Assembly: GCA_951640195.1 (NCBI GenBank)
Contig: OX621165.1
Coordinates: 1,798,001-1,862,000, forward strand
Length of the DNA: 64,000 bases
Direction of reading: 5' to 3'
Origin: Porpolomopsis calyptriformis
Taxonomy: Eukaryota > Basidiomycota > Agaricomycetes > Agaricales > Hygrophoraceae
The notes below the pieces were generated by a model. The model did not search any database and was not told the DNA's origin. It saw only the letters and a list, made by a program, of their open reading frames with translations. How positions within the stretch are numbered: position 1 is the stretch's first letter; the number at the start of each line of letters is the position of its first letter. The position numbers were made by a program, and so were the translations under genes. Of this stretch, positions 35,271 to 45,871 are shown piece by piece.

Positions 35271-35737
35271 TAGTAGTGGCCAATGAGGAGGGAAGGGTCA
35301 AGGTTGGGGTTGACAAATAGAAATTACCTAATTGGGTATAAGCCATAGCAAGACTGTGGCTAAGCTAGGGCTAGCTATCCCAATTTGGACATGAGCCATT
35401 AGGGACCACTAGCTAATAGCTTAGTCTAGCTCAGTCCGACATCAGTCTGGCTCAACAGCTAAGCTATAACCAGACTAAGCTATTATAACACTAAGGGCCT
35501 GATCTATTACTACAAGATGAACCTGATTCTCTGCCAAAAAAAAATCCCACATGAAATTTGAGGATGGGTTGAGATCACAGCAGGTGAATCTCATTTGGAA
35601 GTATTCTACTGGTTGCAAATTGCAGTTACACTCAAGTTGCACTGTATGATGTGGGAACACTGAGTGATTCATATATAGTGATGTACTTCCTATACCTCTT
35701 GTCTTTACCATCACTGTTTCTCCTCATTGTAAACTTG

Positions 35738-36900
35738 ATGGCTACTGGAGACCTTTCTGAAAAGGAGAATACCCCCTCCATTGTTCCTCCTGCACCCAAG
35801 AAAATAAAAAAAAAGCCAGTGTTCCCAAGAAAGCAAAATGGATGACAACTGATGACCACACACTGATTAATGTCCTCAAAGAGCAACAGGCTGCAGGAAA
35901 CCAAGCAGACAATAGTTAGAAGAAAGTTGTCTGGATTGCTGCTGAGCAAGCCCTTGCAGGGAGTGAAAAGGCCAATGGAAGTGCTCCTAAGAAGGCCAAA
36001 AGCTGCTAGGATCGATTCGGAACAGTATATATCTCACTATTGTTTCCCCATTGTTCTCAGTAATATCTTACAGGTCAAACAACACTTTGAAACCATCAAA
36101 AAACTCAGGGAGTTGTCTGGATTTGGCTGGGATGATAGCGCAAAAGTTGTCATGGCATCTAATAATGTCTGGAGTGCCTATTTAAAGGTATAAATTCAAT
36201 TTCTCATTATGAAAAGTCAAGTTGCAAATGGATATTAGGCCTACCCCAATGCTGCAATATGGTGAACCAAGCTATTCCCACTCTTTGGTGATATTCAGAA
36301 GCTTGTTGATGGCAAATACGCTAATGGGGATGGTGCCTTGCATATGCCTGAGATGAATGACAATTCCTCTCATTTCAGAGGAGACGAAGGTGTTAATTCA
36401 GAGCTGGAGCATGAATTGGTATGGACATTGCTACAGTACTGCTAGGTACTGATATTGTTATAGTCAGATGACTGGCTAGAATCTCTGAGATGTCAACATA
36501 TCCTGCCACCATTCACACAGACCCCTGTGAACACACCCACACCAATACTAGTAATTCTGTCCAAGACTGCGCAAACTCTCAAGAGGAAGAAATCCAAACA
36601 TGAGGATTCCTTCCCTACTTGTAGGCATTCATGATTGAATGGTCCCAAGGCTGTCCAAGGAGTTGCAGAGGTAATAAATGCTTTTGCAACCTCTGTCTCT
36701 AATAGCAGGGTTAACAATACACCTCAACATCGCACTCATGCAATCAAGTCTGTCACTAATAAACAATCTCTAACTGCCCATGAGCGCATTAAGATTGTAT
36801 GCCTCTTCACAGTGGATATTGTGAAGGCAGATGCCTATCTAGCCTTGGAGGAAGTGGAATTGCACACACTGTTCATTGAGGAGGAATTAGCAGTCATGTA
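35738..36900 (+). pseudogene. SANT/Myb-like DNA-binding ORF of a PIF/Harbinger transposon
   Basis: Starts at ATG 35738 with a basic, Pro-rich N-terminus (PPAPKKIKKKP). A one-base frame change is followed by a SANT/Myb_DNA-bind_3-like domain (about 35835-36190): a WMTTDDHTL start, a GNQAD motif, and the KKLRELSGFGWDDSAKVV block (36098-36151). An intron-like break interrupts it near 36000-36070. A LFPLFGDIQKLVDGKYANG block follows (36275-36330), and the C-terminal helical part ends at 36900. Such proteins partner the DDE transposase of Harbinger elements to bring it to the element ends. The remains of that transposase lie immediately downstream in convergent orientation. Confidence 0.65.
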
Positions 36901-37002
36901 ATCTATTTGCGTGCTGATTTTTTTTTGTATTTCTTGTGCAATTCAAGCCATTATTTTGGGTGTATTGAAAGAACTATACTAGATACAACAAGCAAAACAA
37001 CT

Positions 37003-37390
37003 CGAAGTCTAATTCATTCCCGTTAACCATCCAAATATGCCTGGTACTCCACCCACATTGCCTTTGCAATTGTATCCCATTTCTCACTTGCTCGTTTGCG
37101 CTCTGTGGTTGTGATTGCCTAGGTAAGGACCCCTTGTTCACAATGAGGAGGGAGGCACTGTATCTTAGCAGATATTTTATTATCAAGGTTGGTGGGGTCA
37201 TGGGTGTGGATGAAGTTATAAAGCATGCATAGTGTGAGGACTATACGTGCTTGCACAGCAATGCTGTACTCTGGAGCTACAATCATCAGGCAAAAATGAC
37301 GCTTGACAATACCAAAAATGCATTCAATTGCATTGCAAGCCTTGGCGTGATAGAGGTTGAATAGTTCCTAGTAGTTAGTAGGCCTATATA
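37003..37390 (-). pseudogene. PIF/Harbinger transposase C-terminus (DDE_Tnp_4)
   Basis: Minus strand: FNLYHAKACNAIECIFGIVK (37375-37315) is the hallmark of the Harbinger-type DDE domain around the catalytic Glu (NxIE-x-x-FG). It is followed by ARIVLTLCMLYNFIHTHDP and a C-terminal tail reaching about 37003. One TAG interrupts the tail. The upstream part with the two catalytic Asp residues is missing because an LTR begins at 37394. Together with the SANT ORF this identifies a PIF/Harbinger remnant. Confidence 0.75.
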
Positions 37391-37393
37391 TAC

Positions 37394-37647
37394 TGTTAGG
37401 TCCGAAGTTTCGGAGTTGATTTCGGAGATCGGAGATGGGTAAACGATGGGACTTAGTCAATATTCTGTCTACAGATACAGGAAAAATGCACTACTTATAT
37501 ACCTGCTAGATAATTATATCTGAGACATAGTGACGACAGAGGACGTCATAAGTAGGAAACATGTGAAAAGTACAGAGTGTTCGGAGTTATTGGAGTTATT
37601 GGAGTTCATTGGAATTCATTGGAGTTCGTCGGAACTGGGATGTAACA
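37394..37647. repeat. LTR (254 bp), TGTTAGGTCCGAAG family, copy 1
   Basis: Starts TGTTAGGTCCGAAGTTTCGG and ends GGGATGTAACA. A second copy at 43344-43599 is bounded by a 5-bp target duplication, which fixes the ends. Near its right end is a short tandem array with a 9-10 bp period (ttggagttca units, about 37580-37635). It truncates the Harbinger transposase. Confidence 0.75.
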
Positions 37648-37816
37648 GTATCTCCCTCTTAAGGGCGAGCCCTCGAGACCGCATACTGAACTTGACCATA
37701 TTTGGTAATGACCAAGAAATTGGAGTTTCAGAATGTGGCAGATTTCAGAGAATCATCGGAGTTTGAAATCGGAACATATATAATGAGGTCTGGTGGACCA
37801 CTCTTCTTCATTAACA

Positions 37817-38570
37817 ATGCCCACTCGCAAAGAGATCCAAGCCCAACTTGCATAACTGCAAGTCTTGCTCGAAAACGAAGAACAATGAGAATGCAAGGAA
37901 GCGGAGAAAGAAGTGGAGGAGGCCCGGAGGATGGAGGAAGAGCACCAGTTGGCAGAGGAGTGACGGGCAGCCAGAAAGGCAGCCAAAGCTGCAAAAAAGG
38001 AAGCAGCAAGGAGGGCGAAGGAGGTGGCTCGAACAGCGGAGCAGGCGGAGATGGCAGCAGAGGAAAGATCAGGGCAGCAAGAGGCCTTGATCAGAAGGCT
38101 GTAAGTACTTTCTTTTTTATCCGCTTTATTCTGGAGTTGACCAGAATTCATTAGGAGGGCTCCATGCGAGCCTTGCATCAGGAAAGGGAGTGTGGAAGAA
38201 TGCATGTGGCCGACCGGACAGGGGAAGGCCCGGAGTTGTACTGCCTACCAATAGGTAAAGGCCAAATGCTGGGTTGGGGAAGAACCAGCAAAAAGGAAAC
38301 GCGTCTGGAGTACCACAGAGGAACTGGAACACAGAGGAAAGAGGCGACGAGGGAATGCGGAGTCGTTGGAGATGGCAAATTTGAGGGAGGAGTTACAAGG
38401 AGTTTGGGGGGAGATGAGGAAGGTGAGAATAGAGATGAAGAGAATGAGGGAGTCCATGGAAAGGACTGAGGAGTTGTTAGATGGGGATTACAAGGATAGT
38501 GGAGAAAGCGGAGAAAGTTCGGAGATGGTATTTCAGAGTTTGGAGTGGAGTTCGTCCAAATCAACAGCTA
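37817..38570 (+). pseudogene. Coiled-coil plus Cys-cluster protein fragment with intact intron
   Basis: The ATG at 37817 opens an Ala/Glu/Lys/Arg-rich coiled coil (MPTRKEIQAQLA, then long AEE/ARK runs) with three stops. A canonical intron follows (GTAAGT at 38101 to TTAG at 38154, 54 nt). The second exon carries a cysteine cluster (CMWPTGQGKARSCTAYQ; one Cys of an expected SCTACQ is Tyr by TGC-to-TAC), a basic AKRKR patch and a second coiled coil (38365-38480). I recall this arrangement from a large unannotated Agaricomycete family possibly related to Zn-cluster DNA-binding proteins; function unknown. The kept intron argues against retroviral gag. Confidence 0.45.
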
Positions 38571-38599
38571 ATTCTCTGGCTCAAACAGAAGTAAGATCA

Positions 38600-39325
38600 C
38601 GCTCAGGGTGTACCGAAATATTTGGATGATAACCCTTGTTGGTAAAAAAGGGGATATCCCAGTAGTAGTGTTTGGAGCATTGTTATATGTGAATTCCGCA
38701 ATAGCCAGGAGATGGGACCAGTTGTCCTGTTGATAGTTACAATACATCCGTAGGTATTGCTCCAAGGTTTGATTAACTCGTTCAGTTTGTCTGTCACCTT
38801 CCAGATGATACCTAGAGGTAAAATGGAGACGCATTTCAAGGACTTTGCCCAATGACCAGAAAAAGCGGGAGACGAATTCCAAGCCTCAGTCACAGGTGAC
38901 ATGTGAGGGAACTCCATGTTTGGAGAATACATGGACAAGGAAAAGTTGAGTGAGTTGAGGAGCAGTGATGGTGTCAAAGGTTGGTATGAAAATAGCTTGT
39001 TTGGAGAATCGATCAACAACAACAAGAATAGCAGAGAATTCATCAGAGTTAGGGAGTTGCTTGATGAAATCCATGGAAATGGAATTCCAAGGCTTCTCTG
39101 GAATTGGGAGTTGCTTAAGCAAACCATAAGGTCAATGGCGAGGGACTTTGGACCTAGCGCACACAGTACAGGAGTTACAGTAATCCTTTACAAAGGTCCG
39201 GAGTTCTGGCCATGTGTATTCTCGTCGGATCAATTCAAGCATTTTGTTTTGACCAAAATGACCAGCAATTGGATGATTGATCAGTGGTTGAGTACGAGAT
39301 GGATTTCTCATATGTCCTAGGTTTT
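38600..39325 (-). pseudogene. Gypsy integrase fragment
   Basis: Minus-strand frames encode the HHCC zinc region (HFGQNKMLELI ... CNSCTVC, about 39290-39180). The catalytic core has MDFIKQLPNSDEFSAILVVV (first Asp), HVTCD then a stop then GLEF (second Asp, 38895-38880), and TERVNQTLEQYLR (Glu, about 38790). One stop separates the two halves. The C-terminal domain is cut at about 38600. Sequence to its left belongs to a different gene fragment; the part upstream on its own strand is gag-like rather than RT, so an internal deletion removed most of pol. Confidence 0.75.
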
Positions 39326-40005
39326 ACATCATCAGAAGATGTAAACAATAGGGATGACAACTCATTCGGTGAGATGATGGGGGCGGTGAATGTGAATGCA
39401 AACTTGGATGTGGACGACTGGCTCTACTTCAAGGAGTGTGGTGGGGTTAGACAGATTTTCAATTAGGGATGAGGGGGCAGTATCAAAAGATTCCTCAGAT
39501 GAGGATGATGAAGGAGACAAAGGTCGGGTTCAAGGAATTCATTGGCCAATGGGTTGAGCTGTTCCATGAGGGAATCGAGCTTGAGTGGTGACAAGTCTAA
39601 TGTGGCTGCGGTAGTCAAATGTGCGTTACTAATAAGCTCAGACATTGAGGCCTGATGGGGTTCAGGGTTGGTAAGGGCATAGGGTGGGGGCGGTGATGGA
39701 GAATGTGAGGCCAGAGTGGTAGTCAAACTGGATACCATGCAGGGATATCAAAGAGTCTCCCATGGTTTTCTAAATGAAAGAGGATGGTCTCACAGGGGAA
39801 GTCTAAGTTGGGATTCCAAGGCAATCGCTTGGCTAGCACAGTAGCAGAGATGATCAGATGAATCTTGTCCAGAGACTGTTGCAAAGAAAAGCAGAGGGGG
39901 AGGAGAGTTTTGATCTTCTATTAAGGCATAGGGATATCCCAGTTAGCTTTGGGTGCTCAACAGAAAGAACCAAGATCCTAGCTAAGAGCTAAGGGGGGGT
40001 GTCTT
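39326..40005 (-). pseudogene. Gypsy 5' region/gag remnant (deletion derivative)
   Basis: A minus frame of 91 codons (39738-39463) with Pro/Ser-rich and acidic Leu-rich sequence, and upstream a protein-like stretch around 39920-39740 (SATVLAKRLPWNP, FHLENHGRLFDIPAWYPV). I do not recognise the latter. The position between an LTR (40006-40256) and an integrase suggests gag/leader sequence fused to integrase by deletion. The segment 39940-40000 resembles 9995-10060. Confidence 0.35.
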
Positions 40006-40256
40006 TGTTGAGATCAAAACTAAGGAGTACAAACTCTGACTATGCTACTTATCTAGTCTGAGTTTGAATAGTATAACTCAACTATGTTCCATGGAATGGC
40101 TGACTCAGCTGCTGTGCAACTGCAGATAATATTATTACCAACCAATGGCAGTAATCCCTCTAATCAATGAGTGACAAAGGAAAGTAGTGGAGGGTTAAGA
40201 TAAGATTAGATAGGTTATACGATAAGATCAAATGAAAACAAGGACATATTGTAACA
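40006..40256. repeat. LTR (251 bp), TGTTGAGATC family
   Basis: TGTTGAGATCAAAACTAAGG ... CATATTGTAACA. Flanks GTCTT (40001-40005) and GTTTT (40257-40261) are a possible 5-bp duplication with one C/T change. Either a solo LTR inside a decayed gypsy or the 5' LTR of the deletion derivative at its left. Confidence 0.55.
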
Positions 40257-40917
40257 GTTTTGGTCATTGGAGTATTTGGTGAAGAAGGAGAAGGGGATAG
40301 TGGTTGGGAACCATATGTTTATTGAGGTAGCGATAGTCTTCAATAGGGCATAGGCTAGCGCTCTTACCTTTAGCATTCACTTCTTCAGCTTTCTTCCCAA
40401 AAAAGAATGGAGAGACTTGTTTTGACTTGGAAGTTCATATACATCCAGTGGATAGGTTTTCATCTATGAACTTGTATAGGTGATCCATTTCAAGGGGAGA
40501 CATTGCATATTTTGTGCCTTTGGTTAGTTTGAAAGTTTCATCCAGTTCTATGGCGTAGTCAAATTCTGAATGTGGTGGAAGGTGGTCGAAGGATTCTTTG
40601 GCAAAGACACTAGACTAGTCTTTCTAGTATACCTCTAGTACAAACTTTCACATATCTTCTTCCACTGTGCTGGCTCAGGATTCATCTGACTTCGATATGT
40701 GTCAATTCATGGCTAGCATAACCAATTCCATTCCCAGTGACTCCACATCGCCGTCTATCCATCAATAGAGGATCTCTTTGGTATCTAGAGCCAGTGTTGC
40801 CTCTTTCCAATTGATGTTGGGGTTGTGCTTTTTGAGCTACAGGAAGCTGAGGATAATATCTGTCTTAGATCTGAGATTGGTCACTTCCAATCAGATCCAT
40901 TCATTATGTCCTCCAGG
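40257..40917 (-). pseudogene. Gypsy protease end and reverse-transcriptase start
   Basis: Minus strand from about 40917: the end of the protease/linker region (VTNLRSKTDIILSF, HNPNINWKEATLAL) and then the N-terminal RT region with LPPHSEFDYAIELDETFKL, SPLEMDHLYKFIDENLSTG, SKSKQVSPFFFGKKA and DYRYLNKHMVPNHYPLPLL (about 40590-40300). Catalytic YxDD is missing: the frame is cut at 40257 by the LTR. On the right it is bounded by an inverted copia LTR at 40918. Stops occur (for example after TGCI). Confidence 0.7.
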
Positions 40918-41174
40918 TATCAAGGCTGGAAGCTACTGCCTTAAGAACTACACCTGGTGTCAAGCTTCACTGTTAATACTAATAATATGGTGGTATAAAT
41001 ACAGGAAGTGACTAACCTGGTATCAAGCTTCACTGTCAATACTAAGGAGCAGTGAGCTTGACACCAGAGAGTTTGGATGCATTTTGACTAAATAAGAACA
41101 AACAAATCAGCCACAACTTCGGACTGGTACAAACTAGCACTGCTCTATGTAGAGGAGATCATCACATCCTAACA
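40918..41174 (-). repeat. Copia LTR in reverse orientation, copia-2 left junction
   Basis: The complement reads TGTTAGGATGTGATGAT...CCTTGATA, the same LTR as 45614-45871. Its U3 end (…CCTAACA at 41174) is joined directly to copia internal sequence in plus orientation (41175), homologous to 47769 in copia-3. It is therefore not a normal 5' LTR arrangement. Confidence 0.8.
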
Positions 41175-43617
41175 AGACTGCCCAATAGCAAGGACATGGT
41201 CGAGGTGCCAGGGGTAGAGGCAACAAGCCAGGTGCAAAAGAAGCATCTGAAGATACTACCAATACCAATACTGCCACTATTGAATTTGCTAGTCATGCAA
41301 GTGCTCTCTCTTCATCCCATTGCTCCCTATGGCTCAAGTCTCAATCCTGTGCTGACTAGAACACTGATACAGGTGCTACATCACATATGACCCCTCACAA
41401 ACACTAGTTTTGCTCATATTCTCCCTATGTCACTGCTATTCAACTAGCTAACCATTTAACAATCTACTCTACTGGTATTGGTTCAGGTGAGTTCCAACCA
41501 GGCATAGATGGCATACCCAAGTGACCAGTTGTATTTCATGATGTACTCCATGTCCCTGATCTTGGCAGTAATCTACTTTCACTCTTCCACCTTACCTGTG
41601 TTAAACAATATACCATTTCAATTCAACAATCTCAAGTTGAGTTCTATTATCACAATGAACTCCATTTCACTGCTACCATCAATGAGCACAATATTGGCTA
41701 TCTTGATGGCAAGATAATTGTTCCTCAGTCAGCTTTAGTCAGCTCAGTCAACCCTTCCCTTGGATCTTACTCTGTGGCATCAGCATTGCTCTCACCTTAA
41801 CTTTGGTGATTTGAAGCACATGCACCTCCATATAAGCTTGTCTCAGGCATGGTTATCCATTCCAGCTCACCTCCAGATCCTATCTGTGAACCATGCATCT
41901 TTGGAAAGCAGCACCGTCATAATATTCCTAAGACTGCCTCTGACCAAACCTCTCTTCTTGCACTTGTCCACACAGACTTAAAGGGCCCTCTCCCTGTTCA
42001 GACACTAGAGGGATACCATTATTAGCAACCCTTCATTGATGACAAGTCAAGGTTCATGGTGATTGCTTTTCTGAGATGTAAAACAGAAGCTCTTGTTGCA
42101 TTCAAGCAATTCAAGGCTTATGCTGAGACCAAGCTTGGAAGACGCCTTCAGATGTCTAGGGATGATAAAGGAGGTGAATTCATCAGTAGGGAGTTCAATC
42201 AGTTCTGTGCAGACCATGGTATCATGCGTCAGCACACTGAGCCAAATGAACCTTATCAAAATGGAGTAGCTGAGCGCGCAAATGAAGATATTGCTGCTGC
42301 TGCCACTGCACTCCTAGTTTAGGCTAAACTCCCTCCCTCCTTTTGGGCTCTTGCTGTCTCTACCTATGTGCATACCAGGAATAGGACACCCACTTCTGCT
42401 TTGAATGGAGATACTCCATATTTCCACTGGAAAGGGAAGAAACCAGATATCTCTTACTTCCATATCTTTGGCTGCCTTGCCTATGTGCTAGTGCGCCAAG
42501 AGAAAAGGAAAGCACTTCAACCTCATTCTAGGAAGTGCATCTTTGTTGGTTACCCTGATGGTGTGAAAGCATGGAAATTCTAGGACCCAGTGGCTAAGAG
42601 GATCATTATCAGTAGTCATGCTGTGTTTGATGAAAGGTGCTTCCCTGGTAACTCTACAGTGGCTATCAATCTGGTCTCTTCCCCTTCCATATTACCTGAT
42701 CACTCTGCACCCTCTAAACCATCTGTAGTGGTGCTAGATCAAGGGGGAGATGATAACTATAGTGATGATACAGCACCACATCTAGTACTACCTTTGCCAC
42801 AAATTACACCTATACCTGGTCCCAATCTACCTCCTGCTGTCCCAGTTCTGAAGGCACCTGCCTCTGATCCACCTGGACCTTCAAGACATCAAAACCCTCC
42901 TTGTGCTAGTCATCCTCAAGGCTCCCTTAATGAGACTCTACTTGGTCGTCAATCCTCTGTGCCTCCCCAATCAACTGCCTCTCCAATTCCAAATAGTGCT
43001 TCTCCACCTGCTTCTACTCCTGACCCACTTGCAATGTCACCTCCTGCTTCCCACCAAATGCATTCACCTCCATTATCTCTAGTTAATGAGTCTAGCAGTG
43101 ATGATGAACTCCTGCTCAAGGACCCTAGTGATAGTGAACTTGAGTATGCAGATGTCATCCAATCTGGATTTGAATATCTGTGCAGTGGTCAAGAGACTGA
43201 TTACCTTACTCTGGACCAAGCAGTGGAGTATGCCTTCAACTCTTCTCAGCATGCATTCAAGACAGCTACTCATGATGGTGAACCTAACACATACCATGAG
43301 GCAATACAGTGCTCCCCTGAAGAGAAAGAAGAATGGCACAAGGTGTTAGGTCCGAAGTTTTGGAGTTGAATTCGGAGATCGGAGTTGGATAAATGACAGG
43401 ACTTAGTCAATATTCTGTCTACAGATACAGGGAAAAAATGCAGTACTTATATACCTACTAGATAATTATATCTGAGACATAGTGATGACAGAGAATATCA
43501 TAAGTAGGAAACATGTGAAAAGTACAGAGTGTTGGGAGTTGTTGGAGTAATCAGAGTTCATCGGAATTCATCAGAGTTCATCAGAACTGGGATGTAATAC
43601 AAGGCTGCTTTATAATG
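41175..43617 (+). pseudogene. Ty1/copia copy 2: protease, integrase and linker, decayed
   Basis: Homologous to copia-3 from the end of gag onward. Protease motif DTGATSHMT (about 41369). Integrase HHCC (WHQHCSHLNFGDL ... C-EPC), core with VHTDLKGP, SRDDKGGEF (42150-42180) and ERANED. A Pro/Ser-rich linker (42650-43100) and the start of the RT region follow. Stops relative to copia-3 come from transitions: TGG to TAG at about 42023 and 42583, CAG to TAG at about 42319, CAA to TGA at about 41521. A solo LTR (43344-43599) interrupts it, and after 13 more bases of copia an inverted LTR begins. Confidence 0.85.
43344..43599. repeat. Solo LTR, TGTTAGGTCCGAAG family, copy 2
   Basis: 256 bp with perfect 5-bp target duplications CAAGG (43339-43343, 43600-43604). 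It sits inside copia-2 at the position where copia-3 and copia-4 read continuously (GGCACAAGGCTGC). Confidence 0.9.
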
Positions 43618-43875
43618 TATCAAGGCTAGAAGCTACTGCCTTAATAACCACACCTGGTGTCAAGCTTCACTGTCAATAATACTAATATGGTGATATAAAT
43701 ACAGGGAGGTACTAACCTGGTGTCAAGATTCACTGTCAATACTAAGGAACAGTGAGCTTGACACCAGAGACTTTGGATGCATTTTTGACCAAATAAGAAC
43801 AAACAAATCAGCCACAACTTCAGACTGGTACAAACCAGTACTACTCTATGCAGAGGAGATCATCACATCCTCACA
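43618..43875 (-). repeat. Copia 3' LTR in reverse orientation
   Basis: The complement begins TGTGAGGATGTGATG and ends CCTTGATA. It is preceded on that strand by the polypurine tract AAGGGGGAG (43884-43876), as in copia-3. Confidence 0.8.
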
Positions 43876-44447
43876 CTCCCCCTTGATGAGACAACTCTGC
43901 TACCTCTTTAATCCCAACCTTTCTAACATCTCCAACACCTTCACTTTACTCAAGGCCTTGGTTAAGATATCTGTAGGCATGGCATCTGTCCTTAGGTGGA
44001 TCAACTTAATGGTTCCCTTCTCCACTTCATTCCTCAACCAGTAAAAGCGCAAGTCCAGATGCTTTATATGTCCATAGTGTTCTGGGTTTTTGGCAACAGA
44101 TAAGGCAGATTGGTTATCAATGAATAGAGTGGAAGGGGATGTGAATTGGTAGCCAAGTTCAGTAAACAGATTTCTCAACCATAGGATTTCTTGACTAGCT
44201 GCAGTAGCTGCAACATACTCTGCTTCAGTGGTGGATAGTGCAACTATAGCCTGGAGTTGACTAGACCAACTGATAGTACCAGTACCCATCTTGACTATAT
44301 AGCCTCCAGTGGAATGTCCATTATCAGGATTGCCAGCATGGTCAGCATCAGTATAAGTGGTGAATATTTCAGATGGGTTGGAAAGTAGTGAGTAGGTTAA
44401 TTTGAAATCAAGAGAGCCTTTGAGGTAACAGAAGAGATGTTTGACAG
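43876..44447 (-). pseudogene. Copia RNase H segment, inverted
   Basis: Minus frame with the RNase H motifs TDADHAGN, STTEAEY and DNQSAL and the C-terminal end LERLGLKR. It is the same region as 50930-51450 in copia-3 but inverted relative to the rest of copia-2. At about 44447 it switches to plus-strand RT sequence with only CAG shared at the joint. Apart from the junctions this stretch is unbroken and has Gln where the other copies have a stop (SWSSQLQ). Confidence 0.8.
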
Positions 44448-45613
44448 GTGTTGGCACAAGAAACTCAATGAGGTCTTTGAGAAGTGTTAAAGGTTGTGAA
44501 GGCATGGTAACGAGTGGTAAGACTCTTCAATGAACGAGTTCAAGGAATAGTAGTTTAAACCAGTATAACTGTAGTGTATTCGACAGGGAAACTGAATACA
44601 TGGGCTACTTATACAAAGGTAAAGCTGTGGTAGCTATAAATAACTACTACTGGCATAAATACCTCAATGCATAGCCTTACAGCTATGCGGCTGGTCCAGG
44701 TCCAATGACAAAGACATAATTACTAATACTGACCGGATACATAGATTACCGAAACCTGACAAGAAGATGGGCTTCAAGAGGATCACCTGTGAACACAGTA
44801 TCTGGATCTACAAGAGGGATGATGTGCACATCATAGTGCCAGTCTTTATTGATGATATGACTATTGCTGCAAAGTCTACTGCAGAGATAGCTCATGTCAA
44901 GGATGAACTTAGGAAGTACTTCCAACTATGTAATCTTGGGACTACCTCATGGCTACTGGGTGTTGAAATCACTTGGAATCATTCTGAACACTCCTTATCA
45001 TTGTCTCCGTGCCAATATATCCTTGACTTACTTAAACGCTTTAACCTCTCTGATTGCAACCCAGTTTAGTATCCTACTTGATCCTGGCATTAAACTTAGC
45101 ACATCCATATCTCCCACTTCCTCTAAAGAGATTGAAGAAATGCGCTCTATCCCATACCTCCAAGCTGTTGGTTCATTAATGTACTTAGCCACAGCTACTC
45201 AACCAGATATCTCTTATACTGTTGGTGTCTTAGCCTGCTTCAGCAAGAACCCTGGCATGCAAGTATTGGAAAGCTGTCAAACATCTCTTCCATTACCTCA
45301 AAGGCTCTCTTGACTTCAAATTAACCTACTCACCACTTTCCAACCCATCTGAAATATTCACCACTTATACTAATACTGACCATGCTGGCAATCCTGATAA
45401 TGGATGTTCCACTGGAGGCTATATAGTCAAGATGGGTACTGGTGCTATCAGTTGGTCTAGTTAACTCCAGGCTATAGTTGCACTATCTACTACTGAAGCA
45501 GAGTATGTTGCAGCTACTGCAGCCAGTCAAGAAATCCTATGGTTGAGAAATCTGTTCACTGAACTTGGCTACCAATTCACATCCCCTTCCACTCTATTCA
45601 TTGATAACCAATC
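44448..45613 (+). pseudogene. Copia copy 2: RT end and RNase H, split by a solo LTR
   Basis: Plus strand: a short RT piece (44448-44484), a solo LTR (44485-44761), then RT from MGFKRITCEHSIWIYKRDDV through FIDDMTIAAK (copia-type F-I-D-D catalytic motif, about 44845) to RNase H (TNTDHAGN, STTEAEY). It ends at DNQS (45613), where an LTR begins. One frame change and one stop (TTAACTCC at about 45463) are visible. The final about 240 bp of RNase H are missing. Confidence 0.8.
44485..44761. repeat. Solo LTR (277 bp), TGTTAAAGG...CCTGACA, in copia-2
   Basis: Perfect 5-bp target duplications AGAAG (44480-44484 and 44762-44766). The same LTR occupies exactly the same site in copia-4 (57165-57444), whereas copia-3 has the empty site at about 50400. 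Confidence 0.92.
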
Positions 45614-45871
45614 TGTTAGGATGTGATGATCTCCTCTGCATAGAGTAGTACTGGTTTGTACCAGTCTGAAGTTGTGGCTGATTTGTTTGTTCTTATTTGG
45701 TCAAAAATGCGTCCAAAGTCTCTGGTGTCAAGCTCACTGCTCCTTAGTATTGACAGTGAAGCTTGACACCAGGTTAGTCACTCCCTGTACTTATATCACC
45801 ATATTATTAGTATTGACAGTGAAGCTTGACACCAGGTGTGGTTATTAAGGCAGTAGCTTCCAGCCTTGATA
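45614..45871 (+). repeat. Copia-3 5' LTR (258 bp)
   Basis: TGTTAGGATGTGATGATC ... GCCTTGATA, followed at once by the primer-binding site. It contains two copies of a 62-63 bp unit (attgacagtgaagcttgacaccagg at about 45750 and 45812); the 3' LTR has only one. Confidence 0.9.

Larger units (their letters stand above)
32694..35492. mobile_element. TIR element with TPR gene fragments, copy 2 (Pack-MULE-like)
   Basis: Left end AGTGTTGTAACAGCTCAGTC and the complement of the right end (35492 backwards) AGTGTTATAATAGCTTAGTC pair with only transition differences. The next about 150 bp matches the left side of copy 1. It contains TPR-coding repeats (33165-33770 and 34968-35270), a solo LTR (33771-34343) and tandem repeats (34348-34950). 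No target duplication was visible and no transposase is present. Confidence 0.65.

Noticed and set aside
37702..38205. Long overlapping frames on both strands near 38 kb
   Set aside because: The coiled-coil codon bias (GAG/GCG-rich) opens several frames; only the frame with the intron and Cys cluster makes sense.
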